The notes: generated by a model not told the origin, from the sequence alone. A stretch of DNA of 36,069 nucleotides from Gnetum montanum (GCA_015680685.1 MNCI01001882.1:1-36069); one strand, 5' to 3'; positions 10,717 to 22,440 are shown, counted from the first letter of the stretch. A program made the numbers and translations.

Positions 10717-11460
10717 TGATGGGAACTCAAAGCACATACCTGAGACAAATAAACAGACCACAAGCATTGGTTATGGAAGTAGAAAGATATGTTATCCATG
10801 CCTGAATGTCCNAATAACATAAATCTAATAATTCAGTGGGCCCCATAGGTGATTAATGGTTGATGAAAGTTAATGACCAAAACCTAGAAGATTCTACCAA
10901 AGAATTTGAGTACGTCAAAGAAAGACATTGAACAAGAACATGGACACCTGTAGTGAGGTGAGTTATGGGTAGCATGGATATATGATGAAGAATGTGAAAT
11001 GGAATTCTAAATTAAGGTCATAAGAAGTCCCTTATAGATTTGTGTTTAAATGATCTAAGAAGATCCATCCTTAGTCTAGACCAAAACAAACTACTTCTAG
11101 TGACTTTACATCACCACTCTAAGATCAGTCCACCCCCTCGAGACACAAGAGTGCTCCCACAAAACAACCACCATTTCTTAAATAGAAGAAAAGATAAGTA
11201 GGAAGTGAGAGAGGGCCTNATCTTCAATGATTTCATCATATTCTTGGGTTTTCTAGGACTCCATGAAACCCAAATTCATTTAGAAATTCCTTGTATTTTT
11301 TTAAAAAATTAAAATTAAAATTTTTTTATGAACCCTGTAAATGGGGCCCCATCAATAGTGTAAAAATACTATAAATATGCATAATCATCCTTAGAAATTT
11401 TTACATTTTCTCACAAATTCCAAGGGAGTTTTCCAAATTTTCAAAGCCCAGAACCTTTCA
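10717..11460 (+). mobile_element. Element 1 3' LTR, with an N-bounded inverted block
   Basis: The LTR starts TGATGGGAACTC after the polypurine tract; its first 95 bp match the reverse complement of 16063-16157 in element 2. After N at 10812, the next 406 bp (10813-11218) match the element 2 LTR in the wrong orientation, and the expected orientation returns only after N at 11219. A TATA box follows at 11370. The LTR 3' end was not found; 11460 is a nominal limit. Confidence 0.55.
11350..11377 (+). promoter_or_regulatory. LTR promoter of element 1 (CATCAATA and TATA box)
   Basis: TATAAATA at 11370-11377 is preceded by CATCAATA at 11350-11357 inside an ATGGGGCCCCAT palindrome. The same word pair, ATGGGnnCCCATCAAT then TATAAATA, occurs at 15040-15082. 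Confidence 0.5.
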
Positions 11461-11817
11461 GAGCTCTTAACTTTCTAACCATTTATCCAAATCACTCCAT
11501 TCTTTGACCCTGTAGCTCCTAGAGATAAGCTCTTAGTCATGGGGACTACAAATGTATCTTGTTTGATAGAAACTTTTTCACTATTTTTCTAACTCCCATA
11601 AAGGTTTAACTAAAAAATCAACATTTAAACATTAAATTATAGAAGTTAAACCTTTCTAATGAGCTTTGCTAATACTTATAATAAAAATTAATTGACAAAA
11701 TAATCAATCTACCATGGTCCAACCATAGCCAAGTGTAACTAACTAATGAGATAAGGTATTCAAATATTCAAAGTTACGCATTATATCTACTAATTTGTAG
11801 ATGTGTTGTGACTGTAG
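11461..11817. other. No gene seen
   Basis: AT-rich DNA, probably the end of the LTR and a leader in front of the ORF starting at 11818. I see no primer binding site or promoter that I can support. Confidence 0.3.
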
Positions 11818-14680
11818 ATGGCATCAAAAGGAAAATACACATAGAAATGAGGATCATCTCAACCAAGGGAGAAATGACCAAGAACAAGAATGGATGAAGA
11901 ATAGGCCCAAGAAGAACCAATTGCAACCCATGCCACAAGACCTCTTAAGGAAGAGGCTAAAGTGGAATCCATTCATCAGATTCCAAAACTAGCAATAACA
12001 ATAGAAAATTCCCATTGTGATGAGGTACCAGCTTAGCAAGAAAACCTTAAGTTGACCTTGATAGAGGCATGCCTAAATGAAATTAGGTTAATAAAGGTCT
12101 AGAAGATTGTGCTTCAAGAGTTAAACTTTGGCTCTTTCTTGGAGCAAGCACCTAAAGCGGTATAAGACCAACTAAAGACCTCTCCCATGTGGCCAATTAT
12201 CACTTCTAGTGGGGAGTGGTATATGGGATAGATGTTCTTATTTTGGAATAATAGGAAAGCTGGTTCAATAGTCAAAATCAAGGACATTTTAGTGTGCTAC
12301 TCAGTGTAGGCCATTACAGAGGCACTTAGGTTGTCTAAAATTGGGGCAAATCTTGCTAAGATTCTAATGTAGGTAGACCCTAGCATCGAAAAGGAATGGG
12401 TTTAGTGGTGCTTTGGTGTCAACTATAAGGAGTATGACACACTCACCCTGGAAGAAAGAATCCACTATAAGATTACGGCCTCTCACCTAAACCCCATAGT
12501 GAGGCCCAACAAGCTCATTGCTTTTTCTGCCCATGTGTGTGCTACTCTAAGTGGAAGATTCCCCATCAACCTTCCAAAATTGATCTATTTGGAGATAGAG
12601 AAGCCATTTAAGAAAAATAACCATGGAAGGAAGGCACTCCCCTTTCCATGCCTCATCAAAAAACTATGATGAATTGGAGGAATAGTTTGCTATATGAATG
12701 ATGTTGTCTGATGTGCTCTGACCACTAATTGAATGGAGATGATGAAGGACAAAACATGTAAAACAACCATTCAAGAAGAGGAGCAACAATCACCACATCC
12801 ACCTGGCACTTAGAAAATTATGTTGGATGTTGTTACAACATCCCAATGGTTATGCAAGTATTGAGAATGACTCTTGAGTGAGCAAGAGAAATAAGTAGGA
12901 ACAAGTGGTGGAGACTCATCTGTGTATTGACTAGTGATAATTCACCTAAATGAGGTGGCTTGAATGGTTGGCCTAATGGGAGGAGGTAGATCTATTTTCT
13001 TTTTCCAATGAACACAGTTTTCTATAAGGTCAAATCCTAGTGCCAGAGAGGTAATGATATCTCTTTCAGAATAGCTACAACTCCTAAATATTTTTGGAAA
13101 CACCATGACCTTCTTAGTATGCTTAGAGAAAGGTGAGGGGGTAATAGTACTAGTGATGTAGCACTAAGGGAAAGAAAAAATAGCAATGGTGGTTGCTAAA
13201 AGAATTACTAAAATACTCAATGCACCTACAACATCTGTACTAGATGTCATTGCACTTAAAGATGTTCAGATGTCTACAAGGACCATAAGCAGCAAATTAA
13301 GCATAGCATAACATGAACAACTATTGGATTGACTGGTAGGAACCAAGTAACTTCTTCTAAATGTCTTTGATCTTCCAGATAGTATTACTACAACCTAGTT
13401 AGAGCTATTGGATGCAAGGGGCAAGAACATCATTTTGGAAGGACAACTCAAAATAGCCAAGAAGTTGAATTAATACTTGGCTATTGAAGTTGCTGAATTG
13501 AAAGACTAGATTATCAACCCTACATTTCTCAACCTATAATTGACAAGAGATGAATCTCTTGAATAGCTTCACACTAGGATAAAAAGGGTTGAGGGTGTGA
13601 TGGAGATGGTGATGTTCTACCTATCCTTGGTAGAGGCCACCCAACACAAGATTCAAAAGGCCTTGGATTTGACCTTCTAAGAGAATGTGTAGTTGATTGC
13701 AAAAAATCATCGCCTGTGAAACATTGATGCATATAAACAATAGTTGACTAATTTTATTCATCAATAGTAGGAGCAACTAGATAGAGAAAGCATAGAGTTA
13801 AGGAGATTGCAGTTGAGAATAGAAACCTCTCCATAGAGGAGGTTCATGCCCTTTGCCAAAAGACTACAATAGAGGTAGCCACCTAGAAATCAGAGGCTCT
13901 TAAATTTTAGAGAGTCAAAAATCACTACAAAGACCAAGTTGGCCTATAGAAAAAAGTAAATGAGAAACATATTCAAGTGACAAAGGAAAAGGTGAATGAG
14001 ACCCTCTAGCAACTTCAACATGGACCTAAATTATGGTAGCCCATCCTTGATGGGATTGATCAATACAATAAAGCAAAAATTCACCTAAAGGAGGTACAAA
14101 TAGAGGAAATGATGGAATATATGGAGCTAGCCAATCTCTGGTATGCAAACCTAGCTATGTTAATAGCTAGAAGATCATAGTCAGAACTAGAAAAGTAGGT
14201 GGCTAGCTTGTACTTGTTGTATGAGGCCTAGTTCAAGCATCACAAGGACACCAAGCAAAAGCTTGTGGTGGAAAATGCTAAACTTAAGGTTCTGAAGGGT
14301 AAATACACTAATCAAAGATCTACTACTGAGAACCTAGCCAAAAGAATGAATGACTACTAGGAGCTATAGAATGCAGTGTGGGCATTCGATGTTGAATGTA
14401 AATAGTTGACTACCTAGTTTGTCAATGTTAAGGAGCTATTCCTAGTAATGCCCAATCCATAGGATATCCCCATTCTAGCCCACATTGATGATGCTGTGTG
14501 GATTGTGAGTGACCCCCAAAGCAAGGAGGAGAAGATGAAGGTATTACTCAATGTCTTTGACCTTCCATTGAAGGTTAAAGCTACATCAGGACATTCATAG
14601 TCACCTTAGCAACCATACATGCCCAAAGCTATCTAAGGTCCTTCAGAACCTTAGGATCTTCCACCACTTAGGATTGTTTG
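11818..14680 (+). pseudogene. Decayed coiled-coil accessory ORF of a plant gypsy element
   Basis: From ATG 11818 (MASKGKYT) a coding-like reading can be followed for about 950 codons with many stops and at least one frame change, ending near LRIV-stop at about 14679. The stretch near 12410-12665 (FGVNYKEYDTLTLEERIHY, then HVCATLSGRFPINLPKLIYL and ALPFPCLIKKL) resembles the putative plant transposon protein domain found in extra ORFs of plant gypsy elements; this is from memory of the pattern. From about 13380 to 14400 it is Lys/Glu/Leu/Gln-rich and coiled-coil-like. Most stops are TAG where Gln (CAG) fits, suggesting decay by cytosine deamination. It shares its plan (folded domain, then coiled coil) with the antisense gene at 30538-34961, but I see no direct sequence match. 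Confidence 0.5.
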
Positions 14681-14926
14681 ATATTCTTAATCACATTCAT
14701 GCTATTAGAGGATGTGCTATATAGTTTTGAGTAGTCATGCTAAGGTGTTCAATTTTGTGTCATGAACACCATCAATTTTTGTAATGATGTTGACTTATAC
14801 ACTTGGGCACTCAATTTTGTTATGTCAAGAGTTAGTCAATAATCTCATACCTTTCCAATTTTGTAAAGGAACTCAAGGACAAGTTTTCCTTCAGTCATGG
14901 GGATATGATGAAGCATTAAAGTGTTA

Positions 14927-15082
14927 CATCAATAGGTCCCCATTGATGTGGTCTTGTCAACAGATCCCCATCAATGTGATCCATCTACATGGTGTTGCCC
15001 TCTCAACGGGGCCACATCAATGTAGTGTTTGTTGCATTTATGGGTTCCCATCAATGTAGCTTCACAATAAAGTCTATAAATA
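14927..15082 (+). promoter_or_regulatory. Promoter-like block with repeated CATCAATG boxes and TATA
   Basis: CATCAATA at 14927, CATTGATG (inverted) at 14941 and CATCAATG at 14969, 15015 and 15049 precede TATAAATA at 15075-15082. The last box and the TATA resemble the element 1 LTR promoter at 11350-11377. It probably belongs to an LTR that closes the element containing the 11818-14680 ORF. A possible polyadenylation signal, AATAAA, follows at about 15252. Confidence 0.45.
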
Positions 15083-15865
15083 CATGCTTACCGGTTGTGT
15101 TTAGGAAAGGCTAAGTCATAGTTGTAGTAGAGTTCTTGTAGTTTTATCATTTGAGAGTTACTATATTTCTGTAAGTGTTGCAGTAGGAGTTAGAAAGTGT
15201 ATGGATCTTTATTTGGGCACTGATGTACTTGAGCACACTAGTGTGAATGACAATAAAGACAAGCCTTTTTATTAAAGGTTGCAACACTTGTAATAAATTA
15301 ATAATTTATTTCTACATTTACTATTTTCATTAATTATGAAATTAATTAATCTAAACTAGACTTAAATTGGTTAATTAAGTAATTAATCTAAATAGATTAA
15401 ATACATAATCATGATCACTTTGACCATAACATACATAACTTGGTAATCCTAGCAATGCTTAACACTTGGTAGTCCAACAGTGTTGTATGCATTTAGGATG
15501 TGTATGAAAAGTGGGATTGGTTACTTATGTTAGGATTAGTTAGAGATTAATTAATTAATTAAATTAAATTGGCTATTAAATTATTTCATTTTTCTATTTT
15601 AAAGCATAAAGAACATAAAACATAAAATAATAAAAATCATATGCCTTGATTACACTTAACCATACCTTTGTACATCATAAGTGTAATTGGGAAGGCAATG
15701 CATAACTATTAGGATAAGTTCACTTCATAGAAGCTAGTGTATTGGAAAACATAGAGTCCATGGAATTCAACTAGATCACACATGAATGCTTAGTGATTCT
15801 TATGATTGAGCGTAGGGGTACTCACTTCTCATCAGAGTTCCATCTCATGGTCACATGAAGTTTCT
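15083..15865. other. AT-rich stretch, no gene seen
   Basis: It holds runs of TTAATTAATTAA-type sequence (15290-15400 and 15540-15600) and no coding frame. It probably contains the R/U5 part of the LTR whose promoter is at 15075 and, toward 15865, more of the element 2 LTR. Confidence 0.3.
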
Positions 15866-16157
15866 TATGGATTTTGTGGTTAAATGAATCAATAAAGTCC
15901 ATTGTTAGTCCAAATCAAAACCAACCACTTTCAATGACTTTGCATTGATACTCTAAGACCAGTCCACCTTCTTGAGATACAAGAATTCTCCCACAAATCA
16001 AACACTATTCCTTATTGGGAAGAAAAGAGAAGTGAAAAGTGAGAAAGAATCTTAGTTATAGGGGACCTTCAGGCATGGATAACATGTCTTTCTAATCCCA
16101 TAAATAGTGCTTGTAGCCCATTATTTTGTCCAAGGGATGTGCTTTTAATTTCCATCA
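15866..16157 (-). mobile_element. Element 2 3' LTR, start and part of U3
   Basis: On the - strand it starts TGATGGAAATT after an A-rich polypurine tract and runs through GGCATGGATAACATG (near 16075), then the stretch matching the element 1 block 11030-11218. The match to that block is on the same strand although elements 1 and 2 are on opposite strands. The 3' end of this LTR was not located and may reach further down. Confidence 0.55.
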
Positions 16158-16993
16158 TCATTTTTTTTGAATTTTTTGATGGGAACCACACCATGCATAG
16201 ACTTTGACTTCCTATTATTGGTCAACAATTGAATGATAAGAAATCCATGAAAACACTCATGCACTCAAGAATTTGAGCAAGGATAGAGAGCATCAAATCC
16301 CCTTGAAGTCACATCCTTTTCAATCCATTGAATTTTGCCTAAGTTTGAAAACTACAAAGGTCACAAGTTCATTAAAATTTCATTAATGAAAAGGGATGTC
16401 ATAATTCCAAAACAAGAAAGACCATTGTGTTTTTGGATGAATGGATGATGTGGACTCATTGCCTATTCCATGAAAAAGAAACTTTGTCTTAGTTATCAAT
16501 AATCAAAATTCAAATATAAAATCCCGATATTTGTAATCAAAAATATTAAGTACAAACCACCATTAGCAAATAGTTATAACATCATTGTGTCTTGTTGGTG
16601 ATAAAGGAAAACAAAGGAATTTATTAGAAATCATAAGAAAAATTCACACACAAAAATAAGATAAAATATAAAAGAAATTTTAAAATATGCAAGAAAGATA
16701 AAAGATGCTAATGATGTAAAACAAAAAATGGTGTAAAAGAAAAAGGTGTAAAAACAATAATGTGTAAAAAAAAGTAAAAAACAAAAAATTGTAAAAATTG
16801 AGAAGCCACTTATATGATTAGCATAGATGGAAATATCCCTCACAATTGAGTTAGAAGGAGGAGATCCAAAAAATTGAGCATGGTTGTCCATCTGATGAGG
16901 TGTTGTTAGCACTAGCTCTTTCGAGCTTATGGAAAGATTTGACTTGTTGCATGTTAACTAATTGCTTCTTATTTAGGAACTTCAGTTTTTAGA
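16158..16993 (-). other. Element 2 polypurine tract and 3' untranslated region
   Basis: The reverse complement aligns with 9970-10716 of element 1, including the ATGCTCAATTTTTTGGATCT word at about 16862-16881. A 93-residue hydrophobic minus-strand frame at 16631-16912 is a by-product of the T-rich composition, not a gene. Confidence 0.6.
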
Positions 16994-18318
16994 TCAACAT
17001 GGTCCCAGAAGAAAAGGTTTCATAAATGAGGTAAGGGTCTTCCCACAATGTTTGGAACTTATTTCATTGTGGCACATGTGTGGGGTTCTAGTAAAAAGCC
17101 TTATCTTTAGGTTGAAATTCCTAATTTTGGGATCATGGAATTCTTTGTTGAATGCCTTGGGCACTTCATTCAAAGACAAAGCCACCAATCTATTCTCATC
17201 TAGCACATTAAGATTGATTAGTCTTTCTTTCTATGCTAGGCTAAGGTCAAGGTCAAGTTCATAGGTTGTTGAAAGTATACGAATCTCAAATTGAATTAGA
17301 AGAGTTGGAATTTATCCATACACCAACTCATAGGGAGAGTAACCTATAGAGAGTTTCCATGTTGAGTGGTAGGCCCAGAGGGCATCATTAGGTTTTGTGC
17401 TCTAGTCTCTCGTATATTTGCTAATTGTTCTAGTTAAGATCTTAGTGATCTTCCTATTTTTTACCTTAGATTTACTATTGGATTGGGGATGGTAGGGTGT
17501 TGTTAATTGATGTTCTACCCCTAAGCATTGCATGAGCTTTTGAAAGGTTGTGTATGTAAAGTAAGTTCCATTGTCAAAAATTAGTGCATGTGGCATACCA
17601 AACCTATTTATAACATTCTTTTATACAAACCGAGTAGCTATTGAGGATGTACTATCAGCGATGATTGCTTCTTATGCCCATTTCATACAATAGTCAACAA
17701 TGACTATAATGTATGTCTTTCCATTTGACATGGGTGTGATGGGATCCATGAAGTTAATGCCCTAGAAGTCGAAGGGTTCTAGTGGTTAGATCAACTTCTA
17801 AGGTTCCTCCATTTGATTGGTCATCCCACTATCACATTCATAGTGATCAAAAGAGCAGATGAATTGGTGGATGTCCTTAAAGAGTATTGGCCAATAATAC
17901 CTTACCATTAGAATCTTAATGGCCATGCATCTCCTAGCATAATGGCCCCCACAAGGACCTGCATGAGCATGTTGGAGAAGACATAGTTGGTCAACATCAA
18001 GAACACATCAATGAACTAGGCCATGGATGCACATCTTGTAAAAGTGTCTATTGATTTCCATAAAGCATTTCACCTAGTGAAGAAACTACCATTTCTTCTG
18101 GTGGTCCAACTCTTGTGGCATTTCTTGAATGAGAAGATAAGTAATGATGTCATTATACCATGTAGGTTTAATAGGCACTTGTTAATTTATTGCACTAGAA
18201 AAGAGGATTTCATTAAGAAATTGATTAGAAAGCAAGATCTCCTTCTCTTTTTTGTCCCATCACAATTAAGACAAGTGATAAAAAATCACAATCTCAATTC
18301 CCTTTTGATCTATCATCA
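16994..18318 (-). pseudogene. Element 2 integrase, truncated upstream by LTR B
   Basis: Read downward from 18318: a short RNase H tail, then the zinc-binding region (AGPCGGHYARRCMAIKILM, YYW near 17970-17880). The catalytic core follows with INFMDPITPMS near 17750, where the first Asp is Asn, then LIFDNGTYF near 17575 with the second Asp kept, and SNSKSKVKNRKI near 17470, where the catalytic Glu is Lys. The C-terminal domain RLVALSLNEVPKAFNKEF follows at 17206-16994. It matches the element 1 integrase residue by residue over long stretches. The upstream pol part should lie beyond the window, on the far side of elements B and C. Confidence 0.8.
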
Positions 18319-19108
18319 TGAGATCTGTTGCAATTGGAAAATTTGATATTTGGAATAAAGATCAAAAAATTTGGTGCACAATAGTCCTCAACCCAAGAAT
18401 CCCTAGAGACTCCAAAAAAATAAAATTTGAGGTTCCCTGCTAGTCCAATAGATCAACCAAGGACTTGGGGGATTTGCAATATAGCGTAATGAAATGGAAT
18501 GCAAAAAATAATAATAGATTTGAATAATGCATAGAATATAAATAATTATATATATCTTGCATAAAAAATTTAAACTTTAAAGCTTTATTAAGAAAAAATC
18601 AAGAATAAGTTAGAGAAATGTATGTAAATAGTACCTAAATGAGTAGTTGGATGGCTTACTTGGATAGGGATTCAAGGTCTATTAAAGTTGATGTAGTCAA
18701 ACCCATTATCCAAATTTCCTACCACTCTTGATGCTATTGAACCTATGATGCCACAATATTAGATTTTCAAAATTAGCTATGGTGAGGGTTAAGAAGTGTG
18801 AAGAATCCAAGCTACCTAAGTGCTTTATGCTAGGAGTTGGGAATCCTAGGAGTGTAGTCTAGAGCTTGAAAATTCTTAAATCCTAGAGGGGGTTAAAAGG
18901 CCATAAGATCATAGGGTTTCTACATTGGATTCAAGAGAATACAAGTGTGGAAACTTATAAAAACTCTTGAGTGCTTGACAATGTTCAAGTGTAGAACTAT
19001 GAATAATTTATGTGCAAAAGTGTATGTATGTCAAAAGTTGCTAAAGTGTATCAAAAAATTGCTCAACCTTTCAAAAATTGTTGACCCTTAAATGGTACTT
19101 GAGGTTGG

Positions 19109-19116
19109 ATTTTATA
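19109..19116 (-). promoter_or_regulatory. TATA box of element B LTR
   Basis: TATAAAAT on the - strand, in GGTTGGATTTTATAGG (+), which resembles the TATA context of LTR C, GTGGGGTTTTTATACTGG. Confidence 0.4.
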
Positions 19117-19397
19117 GGTTTTTTGGCCATGAATGGGATTGTAAAATGGTTATAATTTGGTTGCCAAATTGCTACAAATTTCTACCTTTTTTAGGTAAGA
19201 TGGTTGACCAAATTTGGGGGGTTATCATATATAGTAAGTTCCTTCCCCCATGGCCATTTTGTTTAGTATAAATAGCAATCATTGCATAGTATCCATTCTG
19301 GAGCTGAACTTTCCATGTTGAGCTCTCCACCATGCTTGTTGAAGTGGCTATTCAATGTTGGAATGCATGAAGTGTTAAAATTTGGCTTTTATGGCTT

Positions 19398-19584
19398 CCA
19401 CACTAGGGTTGGGGGGGGGGGGGGGGGGAGGAGAGATGAAATTTCCATGTTGGTGGTGGAGCCTCCACACTAGGGGGAAACTTCCATGCTAAGGGGGGAA
19501 GGTTTCCAAGCTAAGCATGTAGTGTCCACACTAGGGGGAATTTTTCCAAGTTGAGAGAAAACCTTCCACCTCTCCACACTAGGG
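19398..19584. repeat. Poly-G run and four CCACACTAGGG boxes in LTR B
   Basis: CCACACTAGGG occurs at 19398, 19465, 19526 and 19574, interleaved with TTCCATG/TTCCAAG words. An uninterrupted run of 18 G lies at 19411-19428. The position corresponds to U3 of LTR B, where LTR C has its GCGTATACGC cluster, so it may be a diverged form of that array. Confidence 0.6.
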
Positions 19585-19913
19585 GTAGGTGAGATTTACA
19601 TCCTTGTAGGTGTTTCTAGTGTAGAAAAATGTATACCCACCAGAAAACCCATCAAATTATCATTTTTGGCATTCAAAAAGGGATTTTTGACCTCCCAAGC
19701 CCAAATATAGATACTAGGTGACTTTTTTCACTTGGGGAATGAGGCTTTGGCCACTTATGAGGCATTTTTTAGTTTCAAAAGTATAAATTATGTGAAATTT
19801 CCCACTGTGGATTACAATCCTCATATTTACAATGAAGTTTTACCTTGGATTTTATGGGGTGAAAGATACATGATGAAAATTAGCTATAAAATGTAAATTT
19901 TTTTGGTGTTTCA

Positions 19914-20149
19914 ATGGTTCCTATTTGTTGATGTTTAGAGGATTGACCTATGAGGCATTGATAAAGACTACAAAATAGTACTACATATTATAACACTACA
20001 ATTCAGACAAGCCACATGAGAATCAGGCTATCCAGCTTACCAAAGTTGCTAGTTTAAGGTCGTGGTAGGCCATGGTACCAGTTTAAGGTCATAGTGGACC
20101 ATTGAAAGCAGGCTTGCTTATTGATGATTGTTAGCTACATGTAGTATTA
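19914..20149 (-). other. Element B polypurine tract and 3' untranslated region
   Basis: On the - strand the LTR start is preceded by ACAAATAGGAACCA, a worn version of the C tract ACAAAGAGGGGCCAA. Two AGTTTAAGGTC units lie at about 20051 and 20080. Unlike element C, the gap from integrase to LTR is only about 240 bp, with no 37-bp array. Confidence 0.55.
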
Positions 20150-21500
20150 ATTTAGATAAGAATTATTGACTAGATTGTCCAACTCATTCTCATCCATATT
20201 GGCTATCTTTAATGCTCTGTTATTGTAAGCTCTAGTGACAAGGAAGGATCCTTCCTAGTTGGCTAAGAATTTGTCCACATGCTCACGGATGTCTTTGAGG
20301 GCCAAGTCATCCTCCTTGATCTTACATATGGTTAAGTTATGGTGATGTTGCTACTTTTGCCTCTCTTGATATTGTTTGATGTGACCAAGCTCTTGCATAT
20401 GTTTCTCCTTCACCGAGTCCAAGGCTATTGTCCACAACTTATTATTTTTCTCATCATTGATGAAGTTAGTCAAGGCTACTCAAAGTGAAGAAACTTGCAA
20501 TTCAAGAGGTAAAACAACTTTAAAATCATAAACCAAGCTATAAGGGATCATACCAAGAGCCATGCAATAGGTTGTTCTATATGTTGATAGTTCACGGACA
20601 AGCCACTCATGCCATTTGCACTTGCTATTGTTGAGAAACTTTTTGAGTAAGTTGATGATCGCCTTATTGCTTGATTTTGCTTGTTCATTGGCTTAAGGGT
20701 AATATGGTGATAAGAAAGAATGATTAATTCCTAGGGCATAGTAGAAATCTTTTGTTTCTTGGCTTTTAAATTATGGTCAATTTCTTATAACTATAGTCAT
20801 GGGTATGCCAAAACAAGCTACAATGTTATCTAGAATTAACTTATAGACTTTATTAGATGTAGTTTTCCTTAAAGGAATAGCCTCAACCTACTTTGTAAAG
20901 TATTTAGTTGTGGTGATGATAAAACTATGCCCTGCAAAAGACTTAGGCATTATGGGTCTAATGATATCCAACCCCCATTGTTGAAACAAGCATGTAATCT
21001 AAGTGGTATTTAACTTAGTTGGTGATACATGTATGAGGTTGCTATATCATTGGCATGTTTCACAACTCTTGATCTTCTGTAGGTTGCCATTTTCCATATG
21101 GGACCAGTAATAGCCTAACTGTCTAATATTAGCAGCCATATCTCTTGGTCCTATATGTCCTTCACAAACACCCTCATTAACTTCTTCTAGGACTATTCTA
21201 GCTTTAATTTTACCTAAGCACTTTAGGATTATGTTATCATAGGATTATTGACATAACGTGTTATCATCCAAGATGACATACTACTTTAATTGCTTATGTA
21301 CAATGTCCAACTAAGCAGTAGTCAAGCCTTGTGAGGATTTTCCATTCATAAGGTAAAATTTGATATTGTCATACCACTCCTTGCTAGGAGCAATATGAAT
21401 GATGGCCACAAAGATATCCTTAATGTTCTGTGTAATGAGAGTAGTATAGTTCATAGCTAAGGTGGGTGACTTACTAAACACATTTTCCATCACACTAGGG
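20150..21500 (-). pseudogene. Element B integrase
   Basis: Readable from about 21300 down to 20150 with many stops. The zinc-binding region is HIGPRDMAANIRQLGYYW and CETC near 21165-21040. The first core Asp is kept in WGLDIIRPI near 20970. The second is lost (IVIRN at about 20790 in place of the D-N-G motif) and the Glu is lost (ANEQAKSSNKAI at about 20700). The C-terminal part matches that of element C (PYSLVY, LPLELQVSSL, ANWEGSFLV). It is a dead copy, older than C. Confidence 0.75.
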
Positions 21501-21509
21501 GCTAACATT

Positions 21510-22440
21510 GTAGTTGCATCGACTATGGTGTTTTTGTTTAGGGATATGTCCTAGATATTAATGTTTATAAATTGCTATAACAATTGTTTCCCCAGGTTTT
21601 TGTAAGGTTGTAAGTGTTTGGCCTTACATGCATAGACCTTGATCACTTGGTTTACCACAAGCTATGAATCACCTTTAATCGTTAAGTGTCTAATTCCTAG
21701 GTCATGGGGTACCATCATCCCTCTAATCAAACCCTCATACTTCACTATGTTGATCATATTTCACTAGATGGAAATGTTACGATGGCCATAGCATTCGTCC
21801 CATGGGTAGTTGAAGCTCTATCAAGCACGACCACATCATAATCCTTTGGTACTTGGATAACTGCATTAATATGCCCACCAAAGAATTTAGGATCTATGGG
21901 TTCTTGGTCATTAGCAGGTAAAGATGTGACTTGTATAGCTATAGATTGACATTTTGTTAAGGATTGAGAAACGTAATGAAGATCAAACCTCACAGTTATG
22001 GCTTTCCATCAAGCTATACAACTACTTTTGTAAATGTTGGTTGTAATGGCTCTGAGTATGTTTTTCTTGCAAATTATGTTGACTTGACTTTTGAAGAGGT
22101 AGTGTATCCACTTATTCAAAGAGAATACTAGTGCTACAAAATACTTATCCACTTCAACGTATCAAGCCTCATGGCAACTAATGCATGGCTAAGATAGTAT
22201 ATAGGCATTTCTGCTTCATCATCATATTTTTGACAGAGTATAGAAGAAATGGATGTGTTGGATATGGAAGGGTAGATGTAGAATGGTTTACCCTCTTATA
22301 GAGGATAAAATATTGGTAGTTATACTAAATCTTGCTTAAGGTATTTAAAGGCTTCTTGGCATTGGGCTTTTCACTCATAGTAAACTCCTTTTTTAAGCAA
22401 GTGTTGCATGGGTAGTAACTTGTCCATAAGCCTAGCAATA
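21510..22440 (-). pseudogene. Element B gypsy RNase H plus archaeal-type RNase H
   Basis: After RT, on the - strand, the usual gypsy RNase H region (QCQEAFKYL, FYIYPSISNTSISSILCQK near 22370-22200) is followed by a second RNase H: YDVVVLDRASTTHG at about 21850-21810, EYEGLIRGM near 21740, TIKGDS near 21680 and VDATTMLA near 21510. The order Asp, Glu, Asp, Asp matches archaeal-type RNase H, the hallmark of the Tat/Ogre clade. Frame changes and TAG/TAA stops break it. The Gly after the first Asp is Arg. Confidence 0.7.

Larger units (their letters stand above)
18319..19913 (-). mobile_element. Element B 3' LTR
   Basis: The outer end on the + strand is GGTGTTTCA at 19905-19913, identical to the C LTR end at 24817 and preceded by a similar T-rich run. 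The inner-side end is inferred at TGAGATCTGTTGCAATTGG (18319), which resembles TGAAATCG..GATCGCCGGTTGG at 23665. Element 2 coding sequence stops exactly there, at the point homologous to about 8545 in element 1. A TATA box on the - strand lies at 19109-19116. The length is about 1.6 kb. The LTR is AT-rich and worn compared with C, and the boundary at 18319 is the least certain. Confidence 0.55.

Noticed and set aside
16631-16912. 93-residue Phe/Ile/Tyr-rich minus-strand frame
   Set aside because: It comes from the T-rich 3' region shared with element 1, where the homologous stretch (9960-10250) has no such frame.
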